Shown piece by piece: positions 57,577 through 64,000 of a DNA stretch of 64,000 nt. How positions within the stretch are numbered: position 1 is the stretch's first letter; each line of letters begins with the position of its first letter. The stretch is from CAVVUC01 sp963751395 (GTDB taxonomy: Bacteria; Verrucomicrobiota; Verrucomicrobiia; Chthoniobacterales; Chthoniobacteraceae). Under the pieces are notes generated by a model. It made no database searches. It was not told where the DNA came from and saw nothing but the letters and a program-made list of their open reading frames with translations. The stretch lies in contig CAVVUC010000001.1 of the NCBI GenBank assembly GCA_963751395.1, positions 1,736,001-1,800,000 of the forward strand. Direction: 5' to 3'. Both the position numbers and the translations under genes were made by a program.

Positions 57577-57609
57577 AACCGCAAAGAGCGCAAGGAACGC
57601 AAAGAAAGG
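57577..57609 (+). repeat. CAAAGAGCG word repeat, left flank of GxxExxY gene
   Basis: AACCGCAAAGAGCGCAAGGAACGCAAAGAAAGG: three AACGCAAAG-like units (positions 57577-57609, given in short as repeated GC-CAAAG words). Inverted relative to 58032-58060, so the pair brackets the GxxExxY gene. Confidence 0.75.
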
Positions 57610-57611
57610 AC

Positions 57612-58064
57612 ATGAACATGAATGAATCCATCAAAGTACTGTGCAACCACGTCCGGGAGACAGCCTACGCCATTCACGTTTATCATGGCCACGGGCACCT
57701 GGAGAAGGTCTATGAAAACGCGCTCGCACACCGGCTGCGGAAGGCCGGGCTTGACGTGAAGCAGCACCATCCGATCCAGGTCTTCGATGAGGACGGAACC
57801 CTGATCGGGGACTACTTTGCCGATTTGTTCGTAGGGGGTGCCGTAATCATTGAGTTGAAAGCGGCCAGGGCATTGGCCCCGGAACACGAGGCGCAAATCC
57901 TGGGCTACCTCAAGTCGGCGAGGATGGAGCACGGCCTCCTGATCAACTTCGGATCGTACAAGTTTCAAATTCGGAAGTTTGCCCTCTCCTCCCGGCCGGG
58001 CCCCGGCTTCATGGGAGCCATCACCTTGCTGTTCTCTGCGCTCTTTGCGTTCCTCCCGGTATAA
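57612..58064 (+). CDS. GxxExxY protein
   Basis: 150 residues. The name-giving motif is G-H-L-E-K-V-Y (residues about 30-36), and the nuclease-like core continues with D-YFADLFVGGAVIIELKAARAL, where D...ExK is the shape of a PD-(D/E)xK site, and QILGYLKSARMEHGLLINFG. It is not a complex subunit. It splits the HyfE-HyfF gene pair, and its last 20 codons (FSALFAFLPV) are encoded by the flanking inverted repeat. These genes are widely spread and often flanked by such repeats; the function is unproven. Confidence 0.85.
   Translation: MNMNESIKVLCNHVRETAYAIHVYHGHGHLEKVYENALAHRLRKAGLDVKQHHPIQVFDEDGTLIGDYFADLFVGGAVIIELKAARALAPEHEAQILGYLKSARMEHGLLINFGSYKFQIRKFALSSRPGPGFMGAITLLFSALFAFLPV
58032..58060 (-). 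repeat. CAAAGAGCG word repeat, right flank of GxxExxY gene
   Basis: Reads AACGCAAAGAGCGCAGAGAA on the minus strand, the inverse of 57577-57609. It forms the 3' end of the GxxExxY reading frame. Confidence 0.75.
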
Positions 58065-58071
58065 ACTCTTG

Positions 58072-59514
58072 ATGACCTCTCTCCTGCTTATATTGGTTCC
58101 CCTGGCGGGAGCGGTGCTCGCAGCCCTCTGGCCGGACAATCGGACCCGGCCCCGGCTGTTGCCGGCCGTCGGCCTCGTGCATTTGGCGCTGACGCTGTGG
58201 ATGTTCATCAATCCGCCCGCGGTCGCACCGGACGCATGGCTGGGGTTTGATCCGCTGGCGCGCGCGGTGTTGCCGGCGGTGTCGTTGTTATTCCTCGTCT
58301 GCGGCGTTTACGGAGTTTCCTATCTCAAGGTCAGGTCGGAGAGGCCCAACCGCGTGTTTGTCGCGTTGTTGCTGGCGATGCTTGGCCTGCTCAGTGCCGG
58401 ACATCAGGCCCGGCATTTGAGTTTGCTGTGGATTGCGACCGAGGCGGTCACGCTCGCCGCGGTGCCGCTCCTGCACTTCAACGGCACGCCGCGTGCCTTC
58501 GAGGCGACATGGAAATACCTGCTCATTGGCGGCACGGGCATCGCGCTGTCGCTGCTCGGGTCTTTCTGCCTGGGCTATGCATCGCTGCATGGCAGAGGCG
58601 AGGGCGATCTGACTTTTGTCGCGCTCACCGCACAGGGGGCGGGCTTGTCGCGTCCGTGGGTTCTGACGGCGTGGGTGCTGTTGCTTGTCGGCTACGGCAC
58701 GAAGATGGGCCTCGCTCCGATGCATACCTGGAAACCCGATGCCTACGGTGAGGCGCCCGGCATGGTGGGTGCGATCCTGGCCGGTGGCGTGACCACGGTG
58801 GCGTTCACGGCGCTCCTGCGGGTACGGGCTGTCGTCGGTGCCGCCGGCGAAGGCGCAATCGCCGACCGCACGCTGCTGGTCATCGGATTGTTCTCGATGC
58901 TGGTGGCGGCGTTGTTCCTGTTGGGCACGCGCGATTTCAAACGAATGCTCGCGTATTCGAGTGTGGAACACATGGGCATCCTCAGCATCGGCGCGGCCCT
59001 CGGCGGCGCGGGCGTGGCCGCGGCCTTGTTTCATGTGTGGACCAACAGCCTGACGAAGGGCGCGCTGTTTCTCAGTGCGGGCAACATCCGCCGGGCCGCC
59101 GGGTCTCCCTCGATGGATGACGTGCGCGGCATGTCGGTGCTCACGCCGCGTTCGGCGGCGATCTTTGTCACGGGGATGTTCGCGGTCACGGCCTGCCCGC
59201 CCTTCGGTCCGTTCTTCAGCGAACTCCGGGTGGTGCGCGCCGCGCTCGCCGCCGGTCACGGAACCGCCACCGCCATGTTTCTCGGCTGTCTGCTGTTCGC
59301 CTTCTTCGGCCTGACCCGCATCGTCTTCGGCATCGTGGACGGACGCCCGCGCACGGCGACGAAGGCGAACAGCAGGCGCTTTGTCGAAACCGCCGGCGTG
59401 ATCGTGCCGCCGCTGGCGCTGCTCGGTTTTTCCTTGTGGCTGGGTCTCTTCACTCCGGCGGTTTTGCAGGACGCCTGGTCTGCTGCCGTCGAGCAACTTT
59501 TTCCAAGACCATGA
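58072..59514 (+). CDS. HyfF/NuoN-like antiporter subunit
   Basis: 480 residues from MTSLLLILVP, 7 bases after the GxxExxY stop. Third antiporter-like subunit. Key residues of the ion path: LLWIATEAVTLAAVPLLHF with Glu in helix 5, GYGTKMGLAPMHTWKPDAYGEAPG with the helix-7 Lys, RMLAYSSVEHMGILSIG and LFHVWTNSLTKGALF with later Lys. Corresponds to HyfF of hydrogenase 4. Not frameshifted. Its stop overlaps the start of the large-subunit gene (ATGA). Confidence 0.91.
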   Translation: MTSLLLILVPLAGAVLAALWPDNRTRPRLLPAVGLVHLALTLWMFINPPAVAPDAWLGFDPLARAVLPAVSLLFLVCGVYGVSYLKVRSERPNRVFVALLLAMLGLLSAGHQARHLSLLWIATEAVTLAAVPLLHFNGTPRAFEATWKYLLIGGTGIALSLLGSFCLGYASLHGRGEGDLTFVALTAQGAGLSRPWVLTAWVLLLVGYGTKMGLAPMHTWKPDAYGEAPGMVGAILAGGVTTVAFTALLRVRAVVGAAGEGAIADRTLLVIGLFSMLVAALFLLGTRDFKRMLAYSSVEHMGILSIGAALGGAGVAAALFHVWTNSLTKGALFLSAGNIRRAAGSPSMDDVRGMSVLTPRSAAIFVTGMFAVTACPPFGPFFSELRVVRAALAAGHGTATAMFLGCLLFAFFGLTRIVFGIVDGRPRTATKANSRRFVETAGVIVPPLALLGFSLWLGLFTPAVLQDAWSAAVEQLFPRP

Positions 59515-60992
59515 GCGACTCCACCTCCTTTGCTCTCCTGGCCAACGCCACCAGCATTCCCTGGGTGGAAGTGCCCGCATGGCCGGCGGCGGAACTGGTT
59601 CGCGCGACCGCGGCCGAGCTGGATCGCGGCGCACGGCTGTGTGCGTGGTTCGGCGTGGCGGAAGGCGCCGGCACAAGCCTCGTCGCCGTGCTCGCCTTCG
59701 ACGTTGACAACACCCTCGCCGTGGGCCGCAGCTCTCCGTTCACCGGCACCTATCCCGCGCTGACGCTGACGCATCCGCAGGCACACTTGTTCGAGCGCGA
59801 AGTCCGGGAGCAGCACGGCCTCACCCCCGAAGGCCATCCGTGGCTCAAGCCCGTCCGGCGGACCAACGGCAACGCGCCCGCAAACGGGGAATTTTTCCGC
59901 GTGGACGGCCGCGAGGTTCACGAAGTCGCGGTGGGTCCGGTCCACGCCGGCATCATTGAGCCGGGCCACTTTCGTTTCCAATGCGCGGGGGAGGAAGTGC
60001 TGCACCTCGAGATCGCCCTCGGCTACCAGCATCGTGGCGTGGAAGAGGCGCTCGCCGGCGGCCCGCACCGCGCGACAATGAGCCAGATGGAAACGGTGGC
60101 CGGCGACACGACCATCGCCCACGCCACCGCGCACGCGACCATCATGGAAACGCTCGCCGGGACCGAGGCTCCGTTGCGGGCGCAATGGCTGCGGGCGATT
60201 GCGCTCGAACTCGAACGCCTGGCAAACCACACCGGCGATCTCGGCGCACTCGCCAATGACGTCGCGTTTCTGCCCACCTCCGCCGCCTGCGGAAAAATCC
60301 GGGGCGATTTCCTCAATCTCACCGCGCTGATTTGTGGCATTCGTTTCGGGCGCGGCCTCGTGCGGCCCGGCGGCTGCCGCCACGATCTCGAACCCGGGCG
60401 CGCGACGCAGTTGCTTGACCGTCTGAAGATCGCGCTCGCCGACACCGAGCAGGCCATCGCGTGGTTTTGGGAGGCCGCCTCCGTGCGCACGCGTTTTGAA
60501 AACGTCGGCACGGTTTTCCCCGCACAAGCCGCGGAAATCGGTCTGGTTGGCCCGGCTGCGCGCGCCTGCGGCCTGGTGCGCGACGTGCGTTACGATCACC
60601 CAACCGGCTGGCACCGCTTTGCGCAGGCTCCGGTGGCCGTGTGGCCCAGTGGCGACGTCTTTGCCCGCGCCCGCGTGCGCTCACTGGAAATCCAACGCTC
60701 CGGTGACTTCCTTCGCGAACAGATTGCCGCCCCGGTGGAAGGCGAACTGCACGCCGAACTCGCGGCCCCCGCCCCGGACACACTCGCGGTTGCGCTGGTG
60801 GAAGGCTGGCGCGGGGAAGTCTGCCACGTCGCTTTAACCGATGCCGCCGGGCGCTTCCGCCGCTACAAGATTGTTGATCCGTCATTTCACAACTGGACCG
60901 GTCTGGCACTGGCGTTGCGCGGCACGGCCATCTCGGATTTTCCGATCTGCAACAAGAGCTTCAACCTTTCCTACTGCGGCTTTGATTTATGA
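59511..60992 (+). CDS. HyfG-like large subunit without NiFe ligands
   Basis: 493 residues. Residues 1-130 are a NuoC-like 30-kDa domain (FTGTYPALTLTHPQAHLFEREVREQHGL, abridged). The rest is the 49-kDa/NiFe-large-subunit fold: GPVHAGIIEPGHFRF, GYQHRGVEEAL, and ELERLANHTGDLGALANDVAF. In real hydrogenases the NiFe centre is held by an RxCxxC near the first region and DPCxxC near the C-terminus. Here the first reads TVAGDTTIAHA and the end reads FPICNKSFNLSYCGFDL; both CxxC pairs are absent. So no H2 chemistry is expected. Typical of Ehr complexes. Overlaps the upstream gene by four bases. Confidence 0.9.
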   Translation: MSDSTSFALLANATSIPWVEVPAWPAAELVRATAAELDRGARLCAWFGVAEGAGTSLVAVLAFDVDNTLAVGRSSPFTGTYPALTLTHPQAHLFEREVREQHGLTPEGHPWLKPVRRTNGNAPANGEFFRVDGREVHEVAVGPVHAGIIEPGHFRFQCAGEEVLHLEIALGYQHRGVEEALAGGPHRATMSQMETVAGDTTIAHATAHATIMETLAGTEAPLRAQWLRAIALELERLANHTGDLGALANDVAFLPTSAACGKIRGDFLNLTALICGIRFGRGLVRPGGCRHDLEPGRATQLLDRLKIALADTEQAIAWFWEAASVRTRFENVGTVFPAQAAEIGLVGPAARACGLVRDVRYDHPTGWHRFAQAPVAVWPSGDVFARARVRSLEIQRSGDFLREQIAAPVEGELHAELAAPAPDTLAVALVEGWRGEVCHVALTDAAGRFRRYKIVDPSFHNWTGLALALRGTAISDFPICNKSFNLSYCGFDL

Positions 60993-61013
60993 ACCAAAGA
61001 ACGCGGACGGATA

Positions 61014-61146
61014 GCCGCAAAAGAACGCAAGGAACACAAAGACGGAGGCGTGAAAATCACGACGCACTCGCCCGATGGGTGAAGAACTGCCCCGCTGCCT
61101 TTCCGAGCCAGTTTCCGGTCTCTGTGCTCTTTGCGTTCCTTGCGGC
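61014..61146. repeat. Inverted CAAAGAGCA word repeats without a gene between
   Basis: Left arm 61014-61043 (GCCGCAAAAGAACGCAAGGAAC...) and right arm 61119-61146 (...GTGCTCTTTGCGTTCCTTGCGGC) are inverted. They match the flanks of the GxxExxY gene but enclose only about 75 bases. They lie between the large-subunit stop and the HyfI-like start. Confidence 0.7.
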
Positions 61147-61190
61147 AAAATCTCATCGTCGAATCCACAGAATGAAGCCGCCCACCCACC

Positions 61191-61985
61191 ATGTTCGTCT
61201 TTAATACCATTGCACATCGTCTGAAGCGCGGCTGCGAGACGATGGCCTGGCCCAAAGGCCCGGCGCCCGCGTTGCCCGACCGCCACGGCGGCGCGCTGAA
61301 AGTCGATGCGAGCAAATGCGCCGACGGCTGCAACGCCTGCGTGCCGGTGTGCCCGACCGAAGCCATCACGCGCCCGCCCGGCCAGCCCGTCGCGCTCGAT
61401 CTCGGCCGCTGCATCTTCTGCGCGGCGTGCGTGGAGGCCTGCCCGACGCGGGCCATCACGCAAACCGGCGACCACCGCATGGCCGTGCGTCGCCGCGAAG
61501 ACCTCGTGCTCGGCAGCCCCGGTAACGAACAGATTCGCCTCGCCGACGCCCTCGACAAAAAACTCCGCAAACTCTTCGGCCGTTCGCTGCGGCTGCGGCA
61601 GGTGAGCGCCGGGGGCTGCGGCGCCTGCGAGGCCGACACCAATGTGCTCGGCACCATCGGCTGGGATCTTGGGAGATTCGGCATTCAGTTCGTCGCATCG
61701 CCGCGCCACGCGGACGGCCTGCTCATCACCGGTCCTGTGAGCAAGGGCATGGAGCTTGCCCTGAAAAAAACTTACGACGCCGTCCCGGAGCCGAAGATCG
61801 TCATCGCTGTCGGGGCCTGCGCCATCGCCGGCGGCCCCTTCGTCGGCAATCCGCAGATTCTGAACGGCGCTGCTGCGGTCGTGCCGGTTGATCTCTACAT
61901 TCCCGGTTGCCCGCCGCACCCGCTGACCATCCTCGACGGCCTGCTGCGGTTTTTGGACCGGCTGGAAAATGAGCGCCGATCATGA
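61191..61985 (+). CDS. Ferredoxin-HyfI/NuoB-like fusion subunit
   Basis: 264 residues. Residues about 35-85 are a two-cluster ferredoxin: CADGCNACVPVCP and CIFCAACVEACP. The first has one extra residue in the first Cys spacing. The C-terminal part (about 125-264) is the small-subunit fold, with four Cys for a [4Fe-4S] cluster in SAGGCGACEAD, VGACAIAGGP and PGCPPHP. In hydrogenase 4 these are two genes (hyfH and hyfI), so this is a fusion. It would pass electrons from an unknown donor to the Ehr-like large subunit. Confidence 0.9.
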   Translation: MFVFNTIAHRLKRGCETMAWPKGPAPALPDRHGGALKVDASKCADGCNACVPVCPTEAITRPPGQPVALDLGRCIFCAACVEACPTRAITQTGDHRMAVRRREDLVLGSPGNEQIRLADALDKKLRKLFGRSLRLRQVSAGGCGACEADTNVLGTIGWDLGRFGIQFVASPRHADGLLITGPVSKGMELALKKTYDAVPEPKIVIAVGACAIAGGPFVGNPQILNGAAAVVPVDLYIPGCPPHPLTILDGLLRFLDRLENERRS

Positions 61986-62341
61986 TCAGCCGGACTTCAC
62001 ACAACGTCCGGGCTTTGAAGTCGCGCGAGAAACCTCGAAGCGCGTGATGAATTTTGGACGGACGATCCGGCACCTCACCAACATGAAAACTGGATATCCG
62101 GCAGACCCCGATGATTCGGCGCTTGGGACCAGGCAGGAACTGCGGGTGCTCATCGCAGATGACAACATCTATTTTCTCAACACTGTGGATATGCACCACT
62201 TCCTGCGGCTTGTTCAAACACCCTCGGCAGGCGCGACGCCGCAGCCGTGAGGCCGGTTGCGACCATCTATCACCAACCTGGCGTGCGAGGTTGCTCGTGA
62301 GCTTGGAGCGACGCACAGACGCGCAAAATGAGTCCTTGATA
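61986..62341. other. Stretch without a supported gene
   Basis: Between the HyfI-like stop and the arsR operator. A 93-codon frame (61969-62250, plus strand) overlaps the HyfI end by 17 bases and encodes no recognisable pattern beyond a polar, Arg/Asp-rich sequence. A longer minus-strand frame is also uninformative. No terminator-like hairpin with a T-run is seen. I find no repeat of the types listed elsewhere. Confidence 0.4.
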
Positions 62342-62360
62342 CATTTAGGCATTTAGCCAA
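62342..62360. promoter_or_regulatory. Candidate ArsR operator upstream of arsR2
   Basis: Direct repeat ATTTAGGC/ATTTAGCC with a flanking CAA, ten bases before the arsR2 ATG. The second repeat unit recurs inverted (GGCTAAAT) at 62731-62738 ahead of the permease gene. Placement just upstream of both genes fits autoregulation. Confidence 0.45.
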
Positions 62361-62370
62361 GTGTGCATCT

Positions 62371-62697
62371 ATGAGCCAGACCCAACGGAGCCCAGCCCAG
62401 TTCAAGACCCAGGCCGCAGTCTTCAAGGCTCTCGCCCATCCGGGCCGGCTGCTGATGGTTTCTGAGTTGTCGCGCGGGGAGCGCTGCGTGTGCGAGCTGG
62501 CTGAAATGGTCGGTTCCGAGATGTCCACCGTCTCCAAGCACCTCTCGCAGCTCAAGCAGGCGGGCATTGTGGATGACGAAAAGCGCGGCGCGCAGGTCTT
62601 CTACCGGCTCAAGACACCGTGTGTGATGAACTTCTTCCAATGCGTCAGCTCGGTGCGCGCGGAAGCGGCGAAGGAGGAATCCCTTGCGGTGCGATGA
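62371..62697 (+). CDS. ArsR/SmtB-family repressor, second copy
   Basis: 108 residues. Winged helix: KALAHPGRLLMVSELS, a CVC site (GERCVCELAEMVGSEMS) and recognition helix MSTVSKHLSQLKQAGIV. The CVC in the DNA-binding helix again suggests As(III) or Sb(III) sensing, as in ArsR. A third Cys pair lies near the end. It precedes the permease gene by 45 bases, and probably controls it through the ATTTAGCC sites. Confidence 0.9.
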   Translation: MSQTQRSPAQFKTQAAVFKALAHPGRLLMVSELSRGERCVCELAEMVGSEMSTVSKHLSQLKQAGIVDDEKRGAQVFYRLKTPCVMNFFQCVSSVRAEAAKEESLAVR

Positions 62698-62727
62698 GCG
62701 CCGTTTTTTTACCCAGATACTTGGCGA

Positions 62728-62738
62728 TTTGGCTAAAT
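62728..62738. promoter_or_regulatory. Inverted ArsR-type half-site before the permease gene
   Basis: TTTGGCTAAAT-like sequence (core GGCTAAAT at 62731-62738), the reverse complement of ATTTAGCC upstream of arsR2. It lies four bases before the permease ATG. Confidence 0.4.
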
Positions 62739-62742
62739 AGCT

Positions 62743-64000
62743 ATGAGGCTCGATTCTGAATGGAAAAAACTCGCCGCCCTTGTCGCGGCGTTCCTTGCCT
62801 GCTTTTACCTGCCGGTCGGGGTGCCGCGCTTCGACAACGCCGTGACCGAGGCGTTCGAACTGGTGAAGTGGTATGCGCGCGAGCATGTCATTCTGTGCCT
62901 CATCCCGGCGTTCTTTATCGCGGGCGCAATTGGCGTCTTCGTCAGCCAGGCGGCGGTGATGAAATATCTTGGGCCGACGGCGAACAAGGCGCTGGCCTAC
63001 GGCGTGGCGTCGGTGTCGGGCACGATTCTCGCCGTGTGTTCCTGCACCGTGCTTCCGCTCTTTGCCGGAATCTGGCGGATGGGCGCGGGGCTCGGTCCGG
63101 CGACGGCATTTCTTTACTCCGGCCCGGCCATCAACGTGCTCGCCATCGTGCTGACAGCGCGGGTGCTTGGCCTCGAAATGGGTGTGGCCCGCGCGGTCGG
63201 GGCGGTGTTCTTCAGCGTGGTGATTGGATGGCTGATGCACCTGTTTTTCCTCAAAGAGGAAATGGCAAAGGCCGAGGCCGCCGCGCTGGCCTCCGAGCCG
63301 GAAGTGAAGCGCCCGCTCTGGCACAACATCGTCTATTTCGGCTGCATGGTGGGCATCCTTGTGTTTGCCAACTGGGGCAAGCCCCTGGAGCAAAGCGGAG
63401 TGTGGTATGCCCTGTGGCTCGTGAAGTGGCCGATTACGGCGGCATTTGCAGCGGGGCTTGGCGTGGTGATTTTCCGATGGTTCGCGGTGGCGTGGTGGAA
63501 GGTGCTGGCAGTTGCTCTGCCGACGACCGCGCTGGCTTTCGCGTTTCGTGGCGAGCCGATGGTTCCCTTTGTGTTCGGTGTGTTCGGTCTGTCTGTGATC
63601 GCGGGCACTGGCACATCCGAAACGCGCGAATGGGTGTCGTCCACATGGACGTTCGCCAAACAAATCACGCCGCTGCTGCTGTTCGGCGTGCTGGCGGCCG
63701 GGTTTTTCCTCGGGCGTCCAGCGCACGAAGGCATCATCCCCTCGGAGTGGATCACGGCGGCGGTGGGCGGCAACTCTCTCCAGGCCAACCTGCTTGCCTC
63801 CGTCGTGGGAGCCTTCATGTATTTCGCCACGCTCACCGAAGTGCCCATCCTGCAGGGGTTGATGGGCAGCGGCATGGGCAAAGGCCCCGCCCTCGCGCTG
63901 TTGCTGGCCGGACCGGCGCTTTCGCTGCAAAGCATGCTTGTCCTGCGCACCGTGATGGGCACGAAGAAAACGGTTGTCTATTCCTCGCTCGTCGTCGTGA
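62743..64000 (+). CDS. Predicted permease, ArsP/PF03773 type (3' end beyond window)
   Basis: At least 419 residues; the frame is open at the right edge. Multiple membrane helices in two halves. Motifs of the PF03773 permease family: IPAFFIAGAIGVFVSQ, SGTILAVCSCTVLPLFAGI with the conserved CSC, FLYSGPAINVLAI, and in the second half FATLTEVPILQGLMGSGMG and LAGPALSLQSMLVL. Relatives export trivalent organoarsenicals (ArsP) or other thiophilic metals. Coupling to a CVC-type ArsR directly upstream supports a metalloid role. Start MRLDSEWKK. Confidence 0.88.
   Translation, partial: MRLDSEWKKLAALVAAFLACFYLPVGVPRFDNAVTEAFELVKWYAREHVILCLIPAFFIAGAIGVFVSQAAVMKYLGPTANKALAYGVASVSGTILAVCSCTVLPLFAGIWRMGAGLGPATAFLYSGPAINVLAIVLTARVLGLEMGVARAVGAVFFSVVIGWLMHLFFLKEEMAKAEAAALASEPEVKRPLWHNIVYFGCMVGILVFANWGKPLEQSGVWYALWLVKWPITAAFAAGLGVVIFRWFAVAWWKVLAVALPTTALAFAFRGEPMVPFVFGVFGLSVIAGTGTSETREWVSSTWTFAKQITPLLLFGVLAAGFFLGRPAHEGIIPSEWITAAVGGNSLQANLLASVVGAFMYFATLTEVPILQGLMGSGMGKGPALALLLAGPALSLQSMLVLRTVMGTKKTVVYSSLVVV

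Noticed and set aside
58288..59676. A 462-codon minus-strand frame opposite the HyfF-like gene
   Set aside because: Antisense of a good membrane subunit; full of Arg and Gln with no fold signal.
61969..62250. 93-codon frame after the HyfI-like gene
   Set aside because: No family pattern, no ribosome site, and a 17-base overlap with the previous gene; listed only as part of the gene-less stretch.
62353..63930. A 525-codon open frame on the minus strand opposite arsR2 and the permease
   Set aside because: Composition (Arg, His, Gly) and low-complexity texture are those of antisense GC-rich frames; the plus strand encodes recognisable proteins.

Overview
The window is GC-rich bacterial chromosome from a diderm. 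LptD, apolipoprotein N-acyltransferase and several lipobox proteins show an outer membrane. I read it as Verrucomicrobiota, perhaps the Chthoniobacterales/Spartobacteria side. The basis is the style of the conserved proteins: an RsmA-Nudix fusion, SecG with a long Ala/Pro tail, GYF-like and LysM lipoprotein neighbours, DUF3820, trp genes scattered rather than clustered, few Shine-Dalgarno sites and frequent GTG/TTG starts. The phylum call is inference; no rRNA or tRNA gene is present to confirm it.

Layout. Positions 1-6100 hold small envelope proteins, an SDR enzyme, a cupin, trpD and a minus-strand LysM / GYF-like / zinc-ribbon operon. Positions 6100-8720 are a low-conservation patch: a nested-hairpin repeat, a DUF433 antitoxin relic, unknown small genes, a DUF2569 protein with a Ser-Ala-Gly minisatellite, and a hicAB toxin-antitoxin pair. 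Positions 8900-30900 are mostly housekeeping: rsmA-Nudix, a degenerate GTPase, bcp, an oxidoreductase, an AEC transporter, a signal-peptidase-like protein without the usual serine, acpP, an ABC exporter pair, trpA, the sugar mutase / lnt / deacetylase operon, rpsT, a VTT protein, a homocysteine methyltransferase, a phosphate-binding protein and a receiver. Positions 30950-36200 are an envelope and sugar-nucleotide block (ugd, lptD, galE, 3D-domain lipoprotein).

Positions 36400-41730 are a type I restriction-modification locus in decay. hsdM is frameshifted and carries an internal inverted repeat, hsdS is intact, a Fic gene follows, and hsdR is reduced to its two ends with the nuclease and motor missing. 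Hairpin repeats flank hsdS. A much-frameshifted acnA, secG and an oligopeptide-binding lipoprotein follow.

Positions 47200-64000 are the most distinctive part. An arsR-arsC-acr3 operon is followed by a sigma-54-type activator with a dead receiver, and then by an operon for a membrane complex related to hydrogenase 4 and complex I. That operon has two tandem HyfB-like antiporter subunits with an HTH-PTS EIIA fusion protein between them, then HyfC-, HyfE-, HyfF-, HyfG- and ferredoxin-HyfI-like subunits. The HyfG-like subunit lacks the cysteine pairs that hold the NiFe centre, so this is an energy-converting-hydrogenase-related (Ehr-like) complex and not a hydrogenase. A GxxExxY gene bounded by inverted repeats interrupts the operon. 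A second arsR with a metalloid-type permease ends the window.

A recurring feature is single-base frameshifts, nearly all insertions, in GYF, ugd, lptD, galE, hsdM, acnA and above all the two HyfB-like genes (six and eight insertions; both give 649 aa when corrected). This bias looks more like residual long-read error than gene decay, although the hsdR deletion and the DUF433 relic do look like real decay.
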